From contig JAZNBZ010000279.1 of the NCBI GenBank assembly GCA_045587285.1, positions 1 to 10,643 on the forward strand: a stretch of DNA of 10,643 nt, in the 5' to 3' direction. Shown here piece after piece: positions 6,730-10,643 of the stretch. The stretch comes from Flemingiibacterium sp045587285 (GTDB taxonomy: Bacteria; Bacillota; Clostridia; Oscillospirales; CAG-272). The notes beneath the pieces are model-generated. The model saw nothing but the letters and a program-made list of their open reading frames with translations, was not told where the DNA came from and did not search any database. The first letter of the stretch is position 1. Each line of letters begins with the position of its first letter. The position numbers were made by a program, and so were the translations under genes.

Positions 6730-6772
6730 TGCAATGTGTTAATTGCAACATTTATAATGTTAATATTAACAC
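6730..6772 (+). promoter_or_regulatory. Inverted repeats in the copy C leader
   Basis: Two palindromes lie between the predicted start (near 6716) and the ribosome site. One is TGCAAT (6730-6735) with ATTGCA (6742-6747) across six bases. The other is TGTTAATATTAACA (6758-6771), a perfect 14-base palindrome. In addition, GTGTTAA (6736-6742) complements TTAACAC (6766-6772), so alternative RNA folds are possible. They could be operators or mRNA-stabilising structures; AT-richness makes chance a real alternative. Confidence 0.35.
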
Positions 6773-6796
6773 GCGTAAAAAGGAAAGGGAACATTC

Positions 6797-9040
6797 ATGA
6801 AGAAAACCAAACTCTTAACACTTGTGTTTGCCGTGCTTGCACTTTCGACGCTTTTGATAGCAGCGATGGGTGTTTGCGCGTCCGCGGCTGTGGCTGATTT
6901 CAACGCTGTTGAAGAGCCGCTTCCGGACGGAAACTTGCTTCGAAGATCAGACTTTGATACCGACGAATGGGATCAGGGCGTAACTGCAAATATGAAATCT
7001 CTTAAGCATATTGAAACCTCAACGGGCGGTTATTTGCAGTATGACAAAATTACTGCTAACTATAACGGAATAAAGGTAAGCAATCCTAACCGTGCGATAC
7101 TTCCGGGTAAGTATAAGTTCACGGGTTATTTCAGAATGATGTATGAGGATGAGGTTACTTACCTTCGCGTGGCGTTTTACGATTCTGACCAGATGCGTGA
7201 GGTCAAGAATATGAAGATCGCCGAGGCAAAGGTTTACCCAACCTCCGACGAATGGATGAAGGTCGAGGTCTACCTTGATCTTCCCACCACCTTCTTTGGA
7301 TATGTTTATGTTAACGGTGGACCGATGGCAGAGTACGTTCAGCCGTACTGCATAGACAACTTCTCGCTCGTTGCGGTTGATTCTATTCCCGAGGGCTACG
7401 AGATACCCATTTTTGGCACCCCCGTAACTACGCAGCAGGCGGTGGAATCGCAGGTCGATTCGCTGTTCTATTATCCCAAGTACGACGGTACTGTAGATGC
7501 CGAGCAGTATGACGTAAACGGACTTATTGTTAACCTTGACGCTGACGGCTTCCTCGGCTCTGACCTTGGTACACGCGAGCAGCTTGAGGCATACGCACGC
7601 GGCTATGAGGGCTCGCACGTCACCGACTTTATGATGTGCGTCAACAACACGAACGTTACCTATCCCTCAAAGGTTTGGACGAGCCTTAGCGACAAGTATA
7701 AGCAGACTGTCGAAAACGGCACCGAAGTCAACTACAAGGATACAGCAATCGCAAAAAACGCGTACACTCACTTCATCATAAAGAAGCTCGATTACTTTAA
7801 AATATTCTGCGAAACCTTCCCCAAGGTCGGCATAAATCCGTGGATTTCCTTCCGTATGAACGATAACCACGACCTTACGAATAAAAAGACATCCGTTCTT
7901 TTATCGGACTATTTCCACCAGAATCCGCAGATCAGACGTGTGTTCCATAAGGATGCGGCAGATGCGTCCGATAAGTACTATTGGAACTCGCAGAACTACA
8001 CCTACGAGCTTGTCCGCGAGCATATGCTTGCGCTTATCAACGAGGCACTTTCGAGATACGACTGCTACGGTATCGAGCTTGACTGGCAGCGCGACTTGTA
8101 CTTATGGCATCACGGCGGAGAGTACAACGGTATTGAAATTCTCAACGACTTTATGCGCGACGTCGATGAGCTTGTAGCCGTTTACGAAGCGAAGTACGGA
8201 CACGAGCTTAAGATATGCGTTCGCGTGGCACCCGATATCGAAACCAACTACGATTTCGGTCTTGACGTGCTTACTTGGGCATCCGAGGGCATTATCGACC
8301 TCGTTATACCAACGAGCCGTTACGCCACAGTTGACACGACGATTCCCGTTTCGCTTTGGACCTCGCTTATGCATCCATACGGTGTTGAGGTTGCACCTTG
8401 TATCGAGATCAATATGACCACCTACGGCAGCGAGAACACCACAAAAGGTCATTCGCTCGAAATCTACAACGGTATCGCTGCATCCTTCCTTTCGCAGGGA
8501 GCTGACAAGGTGGCGCTTTACAACTACTACCTTGGCGGTGTGACCACGGCTATTCAGGCAAAGCATAAGGTTACGACGACTGATGAAATGGTTGACGGCA
8601 CATGGCGTCATTGGGTAATTGCGACTACGATAGGCTCGTATGAGAAGCTTATGACGCTTGATCGCCGCGTGATACTTACCTATAACGATATGTGGCAGAT
8701 ATGGGCAGATGCAAAGACACAGCTTCCGCAGAGCTGTGAGCAAGGCGAGTCCGTTGTCGTACGCATACCCGTCGGTGACGTTGCACCCGGCTCGAAGGTT
8801 ACTTTGAAGATAGGCGTTAACGCTCAGAACGTTTCAAAGCGTCCGACCGTTTACGCAAACTCCGTGGCTTGCACGTGGGAGAGCCTTGAGATGGCAGAGG
8901 GCGGTTACTCCAAGAATCAGCTTCTCACGTTCTCCGTTCCCGAAGCTGCACTGAACAGCCCCTATCTCACCGTGGAGGTCGTTCCGCAGAGAGCACTCAA
9001 TATGGACTACGCTGAGGTAACCATAGAGGTCGCAAAGTAA
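6797..9040 (+). CDS. Secreted glycoside-hydrolase-like protein, array copy C
   Basis: The 747-residue product is exactly as long as copy B and has the same domain order. The signal peptide probably cleaves after ASA at residue 30; C27 in the peptide lacks a lipobox context. A jelly-roll domain (about 45-190) ends with YCIDNFSL. The barrel carries SFRMNDNH (R353, N355, D356, H358), YGIELDWQR (E427, D429), DIETNYDFG and PYGVEVAPCIE (E531, E537). The C-terminal beta domain has KRPTVYANSVACTW and ends DYAEVTIEVAK, very like copy A. All candidate active-site residues of copy B are kept, so both should be competent if the family is enzymatic. Differences concentrate in the N-terminal domain and in the segment after NDNH. 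The ribosome site AGGAAAGGG (6781-6789) fixes the start. Promoter and terminator make it a single-gene unit. The substrate is unknown. Confidence 0.82.
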   Translation: MKKTKLLTLVFAVLALSTLLIAAMGVCASAAVADFNAVEEPLPDGNLLRRSDFDTDEWDQGVTANMKSLKHIETSTGGYLQYDKITANYNGIKVSNPNRAILPGKYKFTGYFRMMYEDEVTYLRVAFYDSDQMREVKNMKIAEAKVYPTSDEWMKVEVYLDLPTTFFGYVYVNGGPMAEYVQPYCIDNFSLVAVDSIPEGYEIPIFGTPVTTQQAVESQVDSLFYYPKYDGTVDAEQYDVNGLIVNLDADGFLGSDLGTREQLEAYARGYEGSHVTDFMMCVNNTNVTYPSKVWTSLSDKYKQTVENGTEVNYKDTAIAKNAYTHFIIKKLDYFKIFCETFPKVGINPWISFRMNDNHDLTNKKTSVLLSDYFHQNPQIRRVFHKDAADASDKYYWNSQNYTYELVREHMLALINEALSRYDCYGIELDWQRDLYLWHHGGEYNGIEILNDFMRDVDELVAVYEAKYGHELKICVRVAPDIETNYDFGLDVLTWASEGIIDLVIPTSRYATVDTTIPVSLWTSLMHPYGVEVAPCIEINMTTYGSENTTKGHSLEIYNGIAASFLSQGADKVALYNYYLGGVTTAIQAKHKVTTTDEMVDGTWRHWVIATTIGSYEKLMTLDRRVILTYNDMWQIWADAKTQLPQSCEQGESVVVRIPVGDVAPGSKVTLKIGVNAQNVSKRPTVYANSVACTWESLEMAEGGYSKNQLLTFSVPEAALNSPYLTVEVVPQRALNMDYAEVTIEVAK

Positions 9041-9053
9041 AATAATTCCAAAG

Positions 9054-9089
9054 AAGTTCCGCATTCGTCAAAAAACGCGGAACTTTTTT
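9054..9089 (+). terminator. Intrinsic terminator after copy C
   Basis: AAGTTCCGC (9054-9062) pairs with GCGGAACTT (9077-9085) around a 14-base loop and runs into six T (9084-9089), with a second T run a few bases on. It begins 13 bases after the stop codon. Confidence 0.9.
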
Positions 9090-9108
9090 GCTTTTTTTGG
9101 GAATATAC

Positions 9109-9137
9109 TTGTATTTTTTGCGAATGTATGGTATAAT
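9109..9137 (+). promoter_or_regulatory. Promoter of copy D with weak -35 box
   Basis: A perfect TATAAT (9132-9137) is preceded at 17 bases by TTGTAT (9109-9114), which keeps only TTG of the -35 consensus. Start is predicted near 9144. This promoter is poorer than those of copies B and C. Confidence 0.65.
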
Positions 9138-9182
9138 TCTGTTAATTGGTATAACTTTTTGAAAAGCAAAGGAGACGTTGCC

Positions 9183-10643
9183 TTGAAAAAGATAAAATTC
9201 CTTTCATTTTTTCTTTCGCTGTGCCTGATATTCGGCGTGGCGGCGAACCTTACCGTGCCCGTTTCGGCGGTTCCGGCAGAATTTGATGCTGTCGAGGAGG
9301 AAGTTCCGGACGGTAACGTGCTTTATATGTCCGACTTTGACAGCGCGGGTGCTATGATAGGCGTCAGTGCAAACGCAAGACAGATATCGCAGGTGCGTAC
9401 CGATACGGGCTCGTACCTTCAGATGCAGTACATCACAACTAACTACGTCGGACTCAAGCTTATCCATCCGGACGGAGCTATTCCGGCAGGAGAATACTAT
9501 TTCACGGGATATCTCAGAATGATGCACGTTGACGAGGTTACGGGACTTCGTATTATATTCCATTCCGAGGAAGGTGAGATAGTCATCGGCACTAACTCGA
9601 GCGGAGATGCAGTTAAAAAGTTCACCGTATATCCCACGAGCGATGAATGGATGAAGGTTGAGGGCTACGTTTATCTGACGGACGACCTTACGGATATCTC
9701 CGTGTGCGGCGAGACCGATCCCTTGTACGTTCAGCCTTACTGTATAGATAACTTCTCGCTCGTGCCTGCGACTATTCCCGACGGATACACGCTTCAGAAT
9801 AAATGGGGTAACTCGGTGAGCGGCGCGACGGCGTATGCAAGTCAGGTCGATTCTAAATTCTCGTGGCCCACGTGGTATGAGGAGTTCGAGGCACAGTATG
9901 AGGTGCAGGGCGTTATTGTAAATCAGGACGCGGACTCGCTTATAAGTAACGTGCCGAGCACGGTTGAGGGTATCAAGAAGCTCGCGTACGGCTACGCGGG
10001 CTCGCACGTCACCGATTTTATGATCTGCGTGAACAATATGAACTCCACCTTCCAGACCAATCTTGAAAATTGGACGGACCTCGTTGATAAATACTATCAG
10101 ACAGAGGAAAACGGTGTTGCTGTTGACTATACTACGGCGGCGGCAGCGAGAGGCGCGTACAATCATTACGTTGTAAACAAGGAAAAGCTCGGTGGGCGCG
10201 ACTATTTTGACGTTCTTTGTGAGGCGTTCAAGGAGGTTGACATCAACCCGTGGATATCCTTCCGTATGAACGACCTTCACGGTCAGGGCGAAACGGCGTC
10301 CTTGCTTCTCTCTGATTTCTATCATAACAATCCGCAGTACAGGCGCGTTCAGGAAAACCGCAGAAGCTACGCGGCAGGTAACAGCTACTACTACAGAGCA
10401 CTCGATTTCACTCACGAAATCGTGCGCGAGCGTTTCCTCGCGTACATAAACGAAGCGCTTTCGAGATACGATTGCTACGGCATAGAGCTTGACTTCCAGC
10501 GTGAGATATGGCTGTGGCATCCGGGCGGAGAGTATAACGGCATCGAGCTTCTTAACGATTTTATGCGCGAGGTTGACGCGCTCACCGAGCTCTATGCTGC
10601 AAAGTACGGTCACGAAATAAAGGTTTGCGTGCGCCTTGCAAGC
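9183..10643 (+). CDS. Secreted glycoside-hydrolase-like protein, array copy D (3' partial, TTG start)
   Basis: The frame is open from a TTG at 9183 to the window edge: 487 residues, about two thirds of the expected ~750. No ATG fits; TTG is chosen because AGGAG (9170-9174) lies eight bases upstream and translation gives a proper signal peptide (MKKIKF start, hydrophobic core, likely cleavage after VSA at 29). The mature start, PAEFDAVEE, matches PAEFNAVED of copy B. The jelly-roll domain ends with YCIDNFSL. The barrel shows SFRMNDLH (R361, N363, D364, H366) and YGIELDFQR (E435, D437); W of the other copies is F here. The window ends at KVCVRLAS, just before the DIETNYDFG segment. A long opposite-strand frame over the same bases has no support. 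As in the other copies, the substrate is unknown. Confidence 0.85.
   Translation, partial: MKKIKFLSFFLSLCLIFGVAANLTVPVSAVPAEFDAVEEEVPDGNVLYMSDFDSAGAMIGVSANARQISQVRTDTGSYLQMQYITTNYVGLKLIHPDGAIPAGEYYFTGYLRMMHVDEVTGLRIIFHSEEGEIVIGTNSSGDAVKKFTVYPTSDEWMKVEGYVYLTDDLTDISVCGETDPLYVQPYCIDNFSLVPATIPDGYTLQNKWGNSVSGATAYASQVDSKFSWPTWYEEFEAQYEVQGVIVNQDADSLISNVPSTVEGIKKLAYGYAGSHVTDFMICVNNMNSTFQTNLENWTDLVDKYYQTEENGVAVDYTTAAAARGAYNHYVVNKEKLGGRDYFDVLCEAFKEVDINPWISFRMNDLHGQGETASLLLSDFYHNNPQYRRVQENRRSYAAGNSYYYRALDFTHEIVRERFLAYINEALSRYDCYGIELDFQREIWLWHPGGEYNGIELLNDFMREVDALTELYAAKYGHEIKVCVRLAS

Noticed and set aside
6870..6886. Possible lipoprotein signal around C27 of copy C
   Set aside because: The context MGVC does not fit a lipobox, B and D have no equivalent cysteine, and a normal AxA cleavage site (ASA) follows.
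9204..10613. Minus-strand open frame of 469 codons opposite copy D
   Set aside because: Copy D aligns with B and C throughout on the plus strand. The antisense frame has no ribosome site or recognisable domains, is R/V-rich as expected for antisense of this codon usage, and similar frames lie opposite B and C.
1..10643. Cell-wall anchors (LPXTG, SLH, dockerin) in the array proteins
   Set aside because: None was seen at the ends of A, B or C, all of which finish within the beta domain shortly after the DYAEV motif.
1..10643. CRISPR, tRNA, rRNA or intact insertion sequence
   Set aside because: No regularly spaced repeats, cloverleaf, ribosomal RNA signature or transposase frame was found. The repeated sequences reflect homologous coding regions of the array.

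Overview
The window looks like chromosome from an anaerobic Bacillota lineage, probably an uncultured Clostridia-type gut bacterium. The evidence is strong Shine-Dalgarno sites, housekeeping promoters close to TTGACA-17-TATAAT, intrinsic terminators after almost every gene, and a glycerol-3-phosphate (G3P) operon with a GlpP antiterminator, which is a Firmicute mode of control. The lineage is inferred; no rRNA or other marker gene is present. All genes read left to right.

The layout is an array of at least four paralogous genes for large secreted proteins, with a metabolic operon between the first and second. Copy A (1-360) is only the C-terminal end. Copies B (4283-6526) and C (6797-9040) are complete and each encode exactly 747 residues. 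Copy D (9183-10643) runs off the right edge. B, C and D have a signal peptide, a jelly-roll carbohydrate-binding-like domain, and a large central domain that looks like a glycoside-hydrolase-type (beta/alpha)8 barrel. A, B and C show the C-terminal beta domain. No anchor (LPXTG, SLH, dockerin or lipobox) is visible, so the proteins are predicted to be released. The substrate is unknown. B, C and D each have a promoter, and A, B and C each end at a strong terminator, so they appear to be separate transcription units.

Between A and B lies a four-gene operon (541-4112): a GlpA-like flavoprotein with a BFD-type [2Fe-2S] domain, an FAD/NAD(P) oxidoreductase, a small DUF1667 cysteine-motif protein, and GlpP. 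It starts from a consensus promoter (411-439), and its leader contains an intrinsic terminator (464-512) before the first start codon. Because GlpP is a G3P-responsive antiterminator and is the last gene of the operon, the arrangement predicts positive feedback: G3P-bound GlpP allows read-through of the leader and so makes more dehydrogenase and more GlpP. A short hairpin at the predicted RNA 5' end (446-469) shares bases with the foot of the terminator and is a candidate antiterminator or GlpP site.

The intergenic gaps (361-540, 4113-4282, 6527-6796, 9041-9182) are all shorter than 300 bases and consist mainly of terminators and promoters. The 6527-6796 gap also holds an orphan hairpin resembling IS200/IS605-type ends, and inverted repeats around the copy C promoter. 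No tRNA, rRNA, CRISPR array or intact insertion sequence was seen.
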